Assembly (NCBI GenBank): GCA_018806985.1
Contig: JADANN010000468.1
Coordinates: 4,696,072 to 4,760,071 of the forward strand
DNA: 64,000 nt
Source of the DNA: Angiostrongylus vasorum
Taxonomy: Eukaryota; Nematoda; Chromadorea; Rhabditida; Metastrongylidae
Direction: 5' to 3'
This document shows positions 1 to 11,069 of the stretch, piece by piece. Position 1 is the stretch's first letter. Each line of letters starts with the position of its first letter. The notes below the pieces were generated by a model. That model had not been told where the DNA came from, ran no database searches, and worked only from the letters and a program-made list of their open reading frames with translations. The translations under genes and the position numbers were made by a program.

Positions 1-345
1 CTTTCCTAGTAGTGTTGGTAAAACTGCACATGGATCGACCAATTGTTTATCGATGTTGTTGACGCTGGTATTTTACCAAAACGCGACCAAGAAAAAAAGA
101 AGAGAAAGAGGGAAGAAAGAATTTGTGAAGGGTCTAAGTTATTGTGCAGTGAATCATCCCTCGTGGAGGATGACCGACTGCTCGAGAATGATGAAACAAA
201 TTGGATCTCTTTAGAAGTAGAGAAAAACGATAACACATTAATGATTGCATAGACCACGTTGAAAAAATAACGATAACTCAAACCGTGGTTTGTTCTCATT
301 TTTCAGAGCAGACGTTTTTTTGAGGAAGATTAGAACAGCTGATTA
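1..345. other. no gene recognised
   Basis: Two short overlapping open frames on opposite strands are present, but neither has splice sites or a recognisable domain. The right edge runs into the PLE-derived repeat that begins near 345. Confidence 0.5.
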
Positions 346-660
346 TAGCCGCATATGGTTGATGTCACTCATTGGAAGTCACGTAAAAAGCGGTGACTTT
401 TTTCGAGAAGCTGTTGAACGTGTAATAACCACAGAGCTTCTCGTCTTTTTGTAAGTGTCGTTGAAGCGTTTGGCCTAGTAAATTGTATGTCAGTATACCC
501 TTCCAGGCTCTGAAAAAGGCGATACTGCCGAAACGTCAGCTACTGTTGTATTGTATTGTGTTTTTTCTATGGAAGTAAAGGTATGCTGTTTAAGAACCTC
601 GCGATTGCTGAACAAGAAAACGACGCATTCATATAACACCTCGTGTTGGCTGAACAGACG
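345..660 (+). mobile_element. PLE-derived terminal repeat with decayed hammerhead motif
   Basis: This segment is alignable by eye with 17,530-17,820 (+) and 22,400-22,720 (-). Shared landmarks are the 'gcatatggttgatg' start, 'ggaagtcacgtaaaaa', the 'cagtatacccttccag' stretch and a terminal 'cctcgcgattgctgaac'. At 506-541 lies a hammerhead-like unit: stem I strands GGCT and AGCT flank the core, GAAAC is followed by GTC, and stem II is a short GC hairpin. The first core block reads CTGAAAA, so the invariant G8 is lost and the ribozyme should be inactive. No ORF is associated. Confidence 0.65.
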
Positions 661-961
661 TAGAAAGAATTATTCAAAATTTACAGTTCTTTTAAAATCC
701 TGCAATTCGAGGATATTGTTTTGCGGATACGTTTGAGGATACGTAGAAGGCTGATGTCAATCCAACTTAGCAGTAGAGAACCCCTTCCTTGAATTCATCT
801 CAGCGTCTTTGAATAAGTTCGTGGTCGCGTTTGGAACTCGTTTAACATCTATCCTCCATCCATAACCCACTTAAAGACGCACCACATAGTTCATTAACTA
901 AGCAGTTCGATAAATCTAATATTAAGGGGAATTTGTGTTTCATATGTCATAAAAATTAATT

Positions 962-1085
962 CTGGCAGAGCTGCTGTTGACCATCGGTCCTGATCAATCC
1001 GGCTCTGAAAAAAGACGAAAACGCCGAAATGTTTTCCGGATGAAGATTTTCATTTAAGTCAACTCGTGTTGGCTTATTAATGAAA
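962..1085 (+). mobile_element. short PLE-end remnant
   Basis: At 1,001-1,040 there is a degraded copy of the same motif (GGCT, CTGAAAA, an A-rich hairpin, GAAAT), followed by 'caactcgtgttggct', which resembles the 'caacctcg' block that follows the motif in other copies. It is too short and diverged to define ends. Confidence 0.45.
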
Positions 1086-2760
1086 AGAGTATACTTGGTT
1101 AGTCTATTGGGGGGTAAAAAAAAAGTCGGTTTTCAAAATACCGATAGGACGAATTTGCATTACATTTGAGTTGTTTCAAAAAAAGTATACCAGCAAATTC
1201 AAACTATGTTCTGTGTCTTGCAAAAGTCTTGGCATTGTAATTGAATTCAATGTGAGTGATCTGAAGGCTGACGTTTGATGAGAGGAAAGTTGCCTTACAA
1301 CGCGGAACAACGCGGAGTTACGACGCCCAAACCCTGATCAACAACGGAATTATGCAAAGGAAAAGCTGAAAGCTGAATACTTGAGCTGAAATTTACCAAG
1401 CTTATTAACCACTCAGCTTTCCTGGTTAGTTGCTATTACTTTCACAACAAGGGAACATAATCTGACAAGGAAAAACTTGTATGATTTGTAATCTAAAAAG
1501 GAATGCTTAGAAAATATTCAAATACCGAAGTTCGGTTTAGAAACGGTTCACTAAAACTCAATCAGTGAAAGTAGGGGACCATATTACGTATACGTGAAAA
1601 GCCCACTAACGATGTGCCGAAATAAGGCTGTGCTTCTTTCCTTTTTTTCAAGCATCTTTCTCATTAGCAGCATGAAATGTCCTCTTAGATATGTGATAAG
1701 TGGGTCCGTGCATGATTGCTAATGCTTCATGTGATGAATTCAGTACAAGGAGAAAAATGATGATGAAGATTCCAATGAATGGTGAATAATTGTGAAGGCT
1801 ATAGAAAAAAGGAGATGACATTGAGTGAAAAGATCTCTCCATGCTTTTAGTACAAATCGATTAGCTTCATTAATCTCTGAAACACTAATATGTGATAATT
1901 ACGAATCACGACGAATAGGAGAGTTTAACCTATCGCATGGTATGTGAAGCCATAGCCTATCCCATCGTTTCGTTTTTCTTCGGAAACCAAAATCGTTCTA
2001 ACTCGATTTGATTTGAACGGATTTCGTCCTCCTTATACTTACTGTTTACTGTTCACCCCAGATACTGCCATCAATTAGCTCGTTTAAGAATTTCTAGTTA
2101 GAGTTCAGAAAAAGCTGTCGAGTAGTGCCATATTCTAAGGTGGCACAGATTGCTAGGAACCGCTCGCATAAGGGTCACAAAATACATTTATACTTGAGCT
2201 TATTAAACATCCTTATATTCCTCAAGGTTATAATTGTAGCACTAATAGCTTGGGAGCAGGCGAATTAGTATAGACATGGTAGGATAGGGAAGAGAGCAAC
2301 TTTTAATGTCTTCATTAACCTCGTAGCCTTAAATTTTGAGGGCATTCTTCCCACGTTTTCTAGTCACACACTTACAAAAATGAAAAATTTCACCGAAAAA
2401 CTAGTTAGCTTATGGAGAGACATCGACATAAGATTAAACGTTGAGACTAAGCACATATAAACGGCATGCATATGTAATAATCAGCACATTATTCGATTTT
2501 ATAAATTGGGAAACTCATAGGCAAAAGTCATGACGACGGGGTGTTGAAAGGCCTTGAGAAGATCTCAAGTTTTAATGCCAAATAGTTTTGCGAACATGGT
2601 GAGAGGCGTTTCATTCGAAAAGTGTGTGAATCTTAACGTGTGCTCTGAGCGAACAAAGCGCTCATTGAGTAACACTGGTGGACAACGAGAATAAAAGGAT
2701 AGAACGCTCGGAGTTGATGATTCTCTTCAAGAATGCCGCACGCGTTCGACTGCATTAAGC
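1086..2760. other. no gene recognised
   Basis: AT-rich sequence with only short open frames. I see no convincing exon and no repeat that I can match elsewhere in the window. Confidence 0.5.
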
Positions 2761-2764
2761 AACG

Positions 2765-2935
2765 TAGAGATGATTGAATGCCTATTTAACTTATACAATA
2801 ACTTTCGGCGCTCTAGCGATAGATCAAGACGATGTCTTTATCCTGCCAGCCACGTCTAGGGACCAATTTTCCCACATTGGAAGGATGGAGAGGGGAAAGG
2901 ACGTTTGCAGGACACCTCTAACCACTACGCTCTAC
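2765..2935 (-). mobile_element. diverged SINE-A copy, body only
   Basis: Read in the inverse direction, this matches the SINE-A body: the run around 'ttgaatgcctatttaacttat', the segment corresponding to 'agcactggctcgatac' and the 'ggatagcagc' block are all recognisable but diverged. The tRNA-like head is not clear. It is probably an old copy. Confidence 0.45.
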
Positions 2936-3216
2936 CCGCCCTTACAAAACGATTACGACATCGATTTATTCGATGATTAATGGGATTAAAAGTTATACAG
3001 GTGTCATCCTAAAATACTGAATGCATTAACGCTTTATGTTAAACAAACGTTATTTGTTTCTTAACGAGTTATTCAAAGCATAGGATTTTCATAAAATCTT
3101 CGTAATAATTACGATCAGCGTCGACAATTAGGCATACGCTATGCAATCGGCTGCTTGACTTCAATGCATTTCAGCGTCCGAGGGCGTTTCTCGACTTACA
3201 ACTTTGACAGCAAGTC

Positions 3217-3471
3217 TCAACTCAGTCTCCATTCATAGAATTCGAAGATTTTCGTCAACAAAACACAAGATTCCTCATCCCACTTTGATAAAATTCCGGT
3301 TTTTTTCCACGAAACATACACGTTGGCTTTTCTCTTTAAATCATCAAGACTTTTATTTCGAAGGAAGGACTGGATGAATGCAAGAAGATTATGGGAAATA
3401 ATTTCGTCAACAGAACGATATTGTGCCCTGTTGCAAATTTCCGTTTCCTCTGATTGCCGCTCAAGCTTCAT
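3217..3471 (-). CDS. candidate isolated coding exon, unrecognised
   Basis: An open frame of 84 codons with protein-like composition, rich in Glu, Lys, Ser, Leu and Trp, ends at a TGA. On the - strand the segment just upstream reads 'gaattcttag' directly before 'gaATGAAG', a plausible nematode 3' splice acceptor, and 'gttgtaagtcg' lies just past the stop. This could be a terminal exon or a small gene. No family is recognised, and nearby candidate exons on the same strand do not join it in phase. It could equally be a chance ORF or a piece of an unrecognised element. Confidence 0.35.
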   Translation of the reverse strand: MKLERQSEETEICNRAQYRSVDEIISHNLLAFIQSFLRNKSLDDLKRKANVYVSWKKTGILSKWDEESCVLLTKIFEFYEWRLS

Positions 3472-3479
3472 TCCTAAGA

Positions 3480-5190
3480 ATTCGAACTCTGACAGACTCT
3501 AGGATTTGAAAGTTCTACAAGGTCTCTTCTAACATCGTTTCTTTTTCCTGAATTACCATAGTTGAAGAATTATCAGCAGTTGTTGGAGAAGTAGAAACTA
3601 TATCAAATTGGAAAATTGGAGTTTTCTAGGATTTTCTTTTTCGTTTAATTCGTTACTAAAATGGTTTTCTTAAACTTCGTTTAATATTTTGAGGACTAAA
3701 CGTTGCTGTTACGCGAACCGCAACGACGCAACTATTTAACAGGCGGCTTATCGGACTGATAACGAGTATCGCTAATAATCAGCAAATCTCTCCTGCACAT
3801 ATCCATAACAATTCCAAGAAGTCTTTATTCTTCATAACTGGAACATATGTGGAGTAGAGGGACTGATAAAAAGAGGCCTTAATTCACCAGTGTAAAGTTA
3901 CATTAAGACTTTTCTAAGCACATAACTTATGTTGTTAATGAATCATACAGAAGAAGGAGGACAACGCTGGTCGCATTACGGATGCTCAGAGAAGCCATCG
4001 ATCAACCAATGAACCTGAAACTCTGCGCTTACTTCAGTCAAGGGTTCTTTCAGTACCTTGTTATGAAACGGAAACGTGCTCTGATGCTTCAACACGTCAA
4101 CAGTTCTGTGCATCACCCACAGAGAGCTTCAGAGACGAATTATAACACATAGCTGTCTCCAACGACATCTGGATAGAGCTCAGATTTTCTAAGACTAAGA
4201 TTACCGAAATCCAAGAGAATATACAGCGATAACGAAACACAGAGAGGTTAGTCATACAATGACAGAAACAGACTACAGGTGGACGGAAAGAACAGTGGAA
4301 TTGATACCGAGAGGAAGCAGGCGTCCTCTGGAATAGCTGCCTACACGATGGGATGAAGTATTATTCAAGGCTCACACCAGTCACCTGAATGCGTAGATGG
4401 AAATGATTAATGGATGACGGAATTTGCCTCCCGAATGTCACTCCTTTTGAAGGCCACAACTAGGGACAACGATCGCTAGGCAAAGAGATGAATGAGAAAT
4501 GTGCTGGAGACCTGAATTACTAGACTATTTGCATCTTTTTTGGAGTTTTAATTCCAGTTAGCAACTAGGAGCACCATGATCGATTATGCGTGCTCTGTTT
4601 ATTCGTCGTAGTTTTCCACAAAGATGAATTGAATGAAATCAAACCAGCTGAATTGGAGAAGATTTTTTAAAGCGATCAGAAAACACATGCAACATTTTGT
4701 TGAGAGTGTGGTAGTAGAAACGAGCGAATGAACTGACTACAGGTATACCGCGATTGCTGGTGTTATTTACTCAAGCGTTGTTATTAGCACTTTTTTCTTG
4801 TCAATTACTGTTATTGGAAGTCGGAAAAAACCGAATAACATCTGAACACTGCAGCCTCAAAAATTTCGTAGGAGTCGCTCACTTGTCTCGAGTCGACCTG
4901 TTGGTCCAGCAGCTGTTTGATAGGTGACTGGCAATCGCTCTTAGACATGAAATCTCGCATTGTTCTTTTTTGCTAGAATTTTCTCTCATAAACGATGGAA
5001 TTGATGTGATATAATGGAAGCGCTCAACTACTGAGTGAAAAAGCCAGTCAGTAGCGATATTACTGCTAAAATCCTCATTAAGCTCATGGAATTATTAATT
5101 TTTTTACATGCTCACTGCCACAGCTCGCTCGTTCCTACCACTTTTATTATCATTATTATTGGCTTTTTTTATTTGCAATTATTATTAAAA
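3480..5190. other. no gene recognised
   Basis: There are no supportable exons. The stretch around 3,960-4,500 has LINE-like composition on the + strand but many stops and no diagnostic motif, so I do not call it. Confidence 0.45.
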
Positions 5191-5204
5191 CGTATAAGGT
5201 GCAG

Positions 5205-5490
5205 TGGGCGCGTGTGGCGCAGTGGTCGCAACGCCATGTTACACACATGTGGAATCGATTCCCGCGCCCATGGCCCGCCAAACCTTCCATCCCTCCGGGG
5301 TCGGCAGATTGGTGGCAGACCTGTCTGGAAGGATAGCAGCACTGGCTCGATACATCGGTGGGCCGCCGCGATTTATTGTAAAGGCCAAATATGCATTCAA
5401 CCACCTCGTAGGATGCTTAATGAAGTCAAATGCATGGCGCCTTCTCTCAGGCATTGCTCAACGCCGAGAGCTTTATCCTTTTATCCTTCA
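5205..5490 (+). mobile_element. SINE-A copy, full length, with target duplication
   Basis: This is a tRNA-derived SINE. A Pol III A box ('tggcgcagtggtcg') lies near 5,215 and a B-box-like 'ggaatcgattcccg' near 5,250. A shared body follows ('ccatccctccggggtcggca', 'ctggctcgatacatcg', 'tgtaaaggccaaatatgcat', 'aacgccgagagcttta'). The tail is TATCCTT-rich. An exact 11-bp direct repeat, 'ataaggtgcag', flanks it at 5,194-5,204 and 5,491-5,501. The duplication fixes both ends and shows retrotransposition. It is the best reference copy for the family in this window. Confidence 0.85.
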
Positions 5491-5689
5491 ATAAGGTGCA
5501 GCGTTGAACAAGCTCTCAGCGCTGCGCTATGCATTTGACTCGATTCGTAGAACAGCAGAAGTGATTGTATCTACATTTCGTAAATAAAACAAGTTTTCGA
5601 AGCCTATTAATATATGATCTCATTGTTATTATCCCCTCTATACAACTCTGTTACTAATTAATGGGCCCCAGATGGTTGAAAAGCTTGTT

Positions 5690-5768
5690 CTGCCCATACG
5701 CAAGATTGAAGCAGCGATCTCACGGACCTACTACAACGCATCTTTAACCACTGCGCTACACTAGCCCA
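5690..5768 (-). mobile_element. solo tRNA-like SINE head
   Basis: On the - strand 'tgtagcgcagtggttaaag' is followed by a tRNA-like segment, which matches the SINE-A A-box region. No SINE body follows. Confidence 0.45.
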
Positions 5769-5769
5769 A

Positions 5770-6640
5770 ATTATTATCATTACAATCACATTGCCACTCG
5801 AATACTTGGGTGGCCCCTTTTACCGCTTCACTTATTGTGTAGGAGGTGGTTTTCTGAGGGGATGCTTGCATCTTCTAGAATCTACTTCGTAGCTTCCTTC
5901 ATGTGCTCTTCTTACTACATAACCGACCCATCTGTGTTTCGTTATCGACACACACACGTACTACGCCTCGAAGATGAAACAAGTTTCGAAGATTTGAGGT
6001 ACGCATTCCGGCTGTGATTCTGAAGAAAGCAAAACAATCGAAAGTTGGGCCGAAATAAGTTTGTACTAACCTCATGTGAGCTTATCAGTAAGCCAAAACA
6101 CGTCGTTTTTCTCCCTTCAATGATGTCATTGCCCTTAGTCTTTGCTTGTCCTTTTGAGTAATTTATTAGCTCTGTATTTTTCAAACTGACGTTACTATGA
6201 GCGACATACTTTTGTAGAAGAGCAGGAAAAAATTTGTTGGACCTGCGGTGGCCTAGAGGATCATTATTTCTAGCAACTCCTTAGAGAAAAAAAAGTGATG
6301 TATGAAAGTAATTACTAAGAATAAGTGTGAAAAAAACAACCGAAAGTGGCAAAATATACTCTACAGAGCGCAAGCACGAAACACCACAACAAAATAAAGC
6401 GTCTCGAATAAGGTGAATTTTGTTCTAGTACACTTAAAAATGGTTTTTGTTAGTAGAGCAATGAGGTCTAAGTAGCCCTTGTTCGTTAGTAAGAAAGTGA
6501 TTTAGATTGCAGCAAAGGGTCGTAAACACAATATTTTTTTGTAATAAATGGAAACTGAGTTCAGTGTGGATAACCAAGTTACAATTATAGAAATATTGAA
6601 AACTGCCCTTTTCAAAAAACTTCTGCTTATATAAATGGAG
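5770..6640. other. no gene recognised
   Basis: AT-rich sequence with short non-conserved frames. Nothing in it can be matched to the repeats described elsewhere. Confidence 0.5.
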
Positions 6641-6701
6641 AAGAAACTGTCAAAAGTTGGACCAATAGCCTGGTGAAACGACATCACCTGTATCACATGT
6701 A

Positions 6702-7379
6702 TCAACTGTTGTACCGTCGATCGTTGAGTGACTCGAGCGGGCGCCAGTAAATCTTCCATTTTTTCTCCGTCGCGTGCAAGAGCAGCCCAGTGGGTTCTTC
6801 TCGCTTTAGGGAGTCTGACAATCGGGTCGGTGGTCTTTCTGCAGTGCGTTTGACATCCCGAAGAATCCAGTCACTAACGGCTCTTGTCCATCGCTTGTCA
6901 TTCATACGCATTACGTGTCCAGCCCACCTCATCCTCGACTGTCTGGCGTACAGAAAGGTATCTTTGCTTCTTGATCGTTGATGCAGGTTCGGAGCTTCGG
7001 ATCCGTTCCCTTGCATGACACGAGATACTCCTAGCATCGTCCATTCGACTGCGCGTTCAACAACGCTAAGTGATTTTTCACACTGTTTATGCAGCGACCA
7101 GGTTTCTGACGTATACGTTAACGCAGGAAGTACTATTGAGTCGAAAAGGTGAGTACGAAGTCGGGGGGCCGCTCGTTTCCTTCTGCTCAACCTTGGAGCA
7201 AAGTCGTTCACCATGTTGATTTCCCGACCTATATAGACAAAACTGGAGCATTCGGAGATATTCGCTCCGTTGAGCGTGAATGGGGCATACAAAACCAATC
7301 CGTTCTTCATGAACATCGTTTCTGGGAGATTTAGTCGAAGACCAATCGTTCCACAGGCCTTAACAAAATCGGCCAGCAT
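6702..7379 (-). pseudogene. RTE reverse transcriptase C-terminal fragment (225 codons open)
   Basis: This is the longest open piece of RTE copy 1. It begins just after the FADD box and a TGA stop, and covers the RT thumb and the conserved C-terminal segment (Y-x-SETWSL, 'RMRWAGHVMRM', then R-x-x-x-AVSDWI). Copy 2 has the equivalent segment at 24,602-24,306 and below. Because it is cut off from the upstream RT domain by a stop, it is part of a dead element and not a host gene. Confidence 0.8.
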
Positions 7380-7844
7380 TCGTTGAGCTCAGCTAATGTT
7401 TGGTGTTACAAGGACGATATCATCAGCAAAGCCAAAATCGCGTAATTGATTATCGATTATCGATTTTGACTCCCATGTTATCCCATTCCAGTGTTCGCAT
7501 GACGTTCTCGAGGGTGGCGTAAATAATTTCGGCAAGATGGTGCCGCTTTGCCTAACCCCCTCTTGACGTCGATTTTAACGTGGTTGTAGAATGATGATAT
7601 CTTGGTTGTGAAATTTTTGAACAATTCGCGAAGAATCTTTATGTACTGAGTAGGGACTCACTGATTTTCCAGGGTTTCCATGACTGCTTCTATCTCAAAT
7701 GAGTCAAAGGCCTTCTTTAAATTGAAAGTGAGACAGAGCGATCTTTTGTGCTCTCTCGATACTTCAACGAGTCTTGTTATCGTGTGGACGTGGTCCACCG
7801 TATTAAATCCTTTTCGAAACCATGCTTGCTCACATGGCAGCCCT

Positions 7845-8444
7845 TCACCCAGTGCTCTGTCGATCCTTTAAGATGACTCGAGTGAAAAGTTTGTAGACGA
7901 CAGAGAGTAAGCAGATTGGACGATAGTTGCCGTTATCGCGTAGGTCACCCTTCTTGAACAATAACACGGCCTTACTGATCTTCCACTGAGTAGGGACCTT
8001 GCATTCAGACAGGTAACGTGTGAAGAGCCGAGCCAGAGTGTTTACGAGGACTGGTAGAAGGTTCTTCATGTGTTTAGATCTCATCCCATCTGGACCTGGT
8101 GCTATTCGATTTTTCACCGACGAAATGGCATGTCGGATTTCGGAAGGGAGAGCCGGTGGTGCAACATATCCATCCTCCTTTATTTCATATGACGCAAGGT
8201 GGACCTGGCTATCGAAGAGATCTGAGTAGTATTCGTGAATGATTTTCTCCATTGCCTTTCTGGACGCTGTAACTGTTCCGTCTGGGCGTCGGGGTGCAAT
8301 CATCTTGGTCTTGTAACTGGCGAAGCTTAGGTGGGCTTTGCGAATGCTTTTCCCAGCCTCTGCAGCTTCGATCATTACTGCTGCTCTTCTCTCTTTAATA
8401 TCTTCTTTTATCGCCTGTCTGCATTGTTCTGCATGTTCGGACAT
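7845..8444 (-). pseudogene. RTE reverse transcriptase N-terminal fragment
   Basis: An open stretch of 199 codons with RT blocks 1 and 2: 'APGPDGMRSKHMKNL', W-K followed by LLFKKGD, and N-YRPICLLSV-x-YKLFT. It is separated from the FADD-bearing part by a frameshift near 7,845-7,870. It is part of RTE copy 1. Confidence 0.82.
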
Positions 8445-8652
8445 TAGTTCGGGTTGCCTGCAGCCCGTGCGATTCCGCGCTGGCGTATCAACTCGGGTGT
8501 TTCTGGAGAAAGACGTCTCTTGGTAACTTTCGAACTCTCAGCTTTCATAGCGCTAACGTGAAGATGTTGAATGAGCCGATCGTATTCTTCGTCGATGGAA
8601 TCGAAAACGGCATGTTACCAACAGCCGACTACTCAATTGAACAAGTCCCAGT

Positions 8653-9228
8653 TTACGGTGGTTGTGGGATTGCGGTTTTTGAATTTAGGGCCCTTTTTTT
8701 CCTTTCCGCGAGAACTAGAATCTTGCACGAAGGAGGCGGTGGTCTGATCCCGTGTAGAATTTTTGGGACAACAGCAACATAGGATAGGTAAAACCTTTGG
8801 TTTACTATGACGTGGTCTATTTCGTCATGGTACTCTACACTGGGAGACTCCCACGTCCAGCGTTGAGAGTGGGGCTTCTGGAATTGCGAGTTACCATGGA
8901 TGGTCTTGGTCGTCATGATAAACTCAGAGAGCCGCTCACCCTGCCCGCTCCGTTCTAGTCCGTGGGTCCCAATGTGACGTTCTTCGGACGATCTTCTTGG
9001 TCCGTTCTCAGCCCTGAAATCTCCAATGACAACCTTGAAGAATGTGTGGTCTTCTCTGTAGAACTTCTCCAAGTCCATATAGAATGCTTCGACTTCCTCT
9101 TCGTCACAGTTTGGTGTCGGCGTGTAAGCGACGAAGATTGTCAAACTTGGTATTGATCCACATCTTTTTAATCGTAAGCGTCCGATTCGGGTTGTAAGTT
9201 GTTCGAATGAATCGATGTTTACGGACAA
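8653..9228 (-). pseudogene. RTE APE-type endonuclease fragment
   Basis: An open stretch of 191 codons. It includes [29 protein letters not shown] and the EIDHVIVN motif typical of apurinic endonuclease-like domains of non-LTR elements. The N-terminal part of the domain (to about 9,470) is cut off by a stop near 9,285-9,300. Equivalent blocks occur at 26,112-25,672 in copy 2 and, more decayed, at 39,000-39,200 and 42,890-43,010. Confidence 0.82.
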
Positions 9229-10704
9229 ACTCGTGTTGACGAGAATGCTGATGCTGCCGACTCCTCTACTGTCGCATGTTCCGAGGAACAGTTCTTCTCA
9301 GGTGTCATAGACGGCGTTGAATGGGTGGCGTCGTCTCGTCTCGGCGAAGCCCATGGCATCGTACCTTATCCATTTTGCTTGCCTGTGCAAGTCTTCTATC
9401 GAAGAGACGGTTCCAAGTTTACGTGCATTGCAGGTACAGATCGTGACCTTAGTTCTTTGAAATCCAGGCAGCTTTCATTGGCCCTGAGATTTTAGCAGCC
9501 TCTCCGTACTCTTCCCACCCAACGCTGCCGAATTGGGTACTCTTCCGGTGTTAGGGGAATGAGGCCCGTTTCTTTTACTCTGTTTAGCACTTTGGTGCCC
9601 ACGTATAGCTTGCTGAGCTCTGAACGTGGGGGCTGGGTATAGTCACGGGTAGCTTGCCGGTCTCTCACGTGCAGCTCATTTGTTGGAGGTGGCTCCTAAC
9701 CGCCTCCCGTATGCTTCCCTGTCACTTGATTGAAAGCTTTTGGCCGAATTGACTCGTAGAATACAACCCGTGTAAGCCAAAACACATCCACACACGCACG
9801 CATGAATGCGGCTCTCAAATACATGTTGTATTTGCCAAATCGGAGCAGCAGAAACAGGGAATCCATCTCCTGGATCCACTTGCTTCTCACAGAAACATGC
9901 GTTCGCTTTTGGTTCGCGGTTAACTCCCTATCCGCCACCTGGGGACGCGTCATGTGGCCTCGCGACTAACCCGCTCGAGATCCCTCATATGAGGGACCTC
10001 CGTGGGGTGACTCAATATAGTGGATTAAAATTGAAGAGGAAGATAAAAAATCATGGCATCTACCAACATTCAGAAAAGTTTGTTTTTACATATAAGTTAA
10101 CCTTTCAGCTTGAAATAACTGCATCTCAGTGACAAGACCAGTTTGTTCACTGAAGTAAAATTAACCAGTTGGAATTCACGGATGTGTGCTAAAGCGATAA
10201 AAGTTTTTTTTTCGTCTTTCAATGAGGAAGGTTCTCATTTCGGACAACGATGATTGAATAAACGGAATTTCCTCTAACAGGAAATGGTAGTGCCTCAAAA
10301 CTCGCTGATGACAACGGTTGTCGTGCTCACAGAATTTTCAAAGTGTTGATGTTGTATTGGTGTTTCCTTTTTGAGTTTTCACTTAAAAATGGAAACGGAA
10401 GTGGTATTCTGGAAAAGTTTTATATAGTTTTAGACTGATACGACAGAAGTTCTCAAATTCTCAAGTGTCTTCAGCTGCTTCACTTACGGAGAAAGCAGCA
10501 TCATCGAGAATATATTAAGTAACTTACAATGAGTGTGTTTTTTCTCGAAGACAAATTCTTCTATTCGAAACACCAATTTTCAGTTGTTAATTGATCCTAT
10601 CTAAACTATTTCAACATAAAGCTAAAGCTTTCAGTCAACAACTGCATTCTTAACTAAGCTCTTTTAATATCTATTTTTATGGCCTTGTATACGGATGTTT
10701 TTGA

Positions 10705-11068
10705 GCTGGTGCGAGGTTGGTACAGGTTTTCGTTGTCGTTGTTGTTGTTGGTGTTGTGGGTCGATGGCTCACGTTTCTGCGATTTCACCTTCCTCAGAGT
10801 CTGGACGTATTTTTATGTAACAGTAGCAAGCCAGCAAAACATTTCCAACTTGTAAGGGACGTACTATCATTAAGACAAAAAATTCGCCTTGTCTGGCTCA
10901 GCCGAAACGTCAGCCATTGACCAGCAACACCAACAGCAACGACAACGAAGACCTATACCAACCTCGCATCAGCTCAAAAAGGTCAGTTTATAAGACCATA
11001 TAAATAAATATATCAACGATTTATGCCGAGGGTTTGTAGAAAGTCGGTCTTTTGAGTTATTAAACTTT
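10705..11068. mobile_element. PLE-derived foldback element, internally deleted
   Basis: A left arm (about 10,705-10,812) and a right arm (about 10,893-11,010) are inverted copies of each other. They match the arms of the 37,557-38,646 element, with shared 'gaggttggta' and 'gttgttgttggtgttgt' blocks. The right side ends with the common tail 'atgccgagggtttgtagaa'. A - strand hammerhead-like unit at 10,766-10,801 has CTGAGGA and GAAAC but reads GTG at the cleavage triplet, which breaks the NUH rule. The right-arm copy has lost its first core block. No ORF remains. Confidence 0.7.
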
Positions 11069-11069
11069 T

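Larger units (their letters stand above)
6690..10000 (-). mobile_element. RTE-type LINE, copy 1, decayed but long
   Basis: This is a non-LTR retrotransposon on the - strand. From its 5' end (high coordinates): a 5' region at about 9,990-9,480 shared with two other copies; an APE-type endonuclease at about 9,470-8,655 with a GDF-x-AENG motif near 9,000-9,035 and an EIDHV motif near 8,800-8,830; reverse transcriptase from about 8,444, with APGPDG and the KKGD...NYRPI block; an FADD catalytic box near 7,405-7,440; and a C-terminal region at 7,379-6,702 with the RTE-like R-x-x-WAGHV-x-R and KR-x-x-x-RPP pattern. Frameshifts and stops interrupt the endonuclease start, the RT middle and the sequence just after FADD, so no functional protein is made. 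Its organisation fits the RTE clade. Confidence 0.88.

Noticed and set aside
5211..5260. A genuine tRNA gene at the SINE-A head
   Set aside because: The A and B box regions are recognisable, but no anticodon arm or acceptor-stem pairing could be drawn, and the same head recurs with SINE bodies.
5035..5538. 167-codon + strand ORF and its overlapping frames
   Set aside because: It runs through a SINE-A copy. The same spurious frames recur at other SINE-A copies (31,479-31,758; 63,036-63,293).
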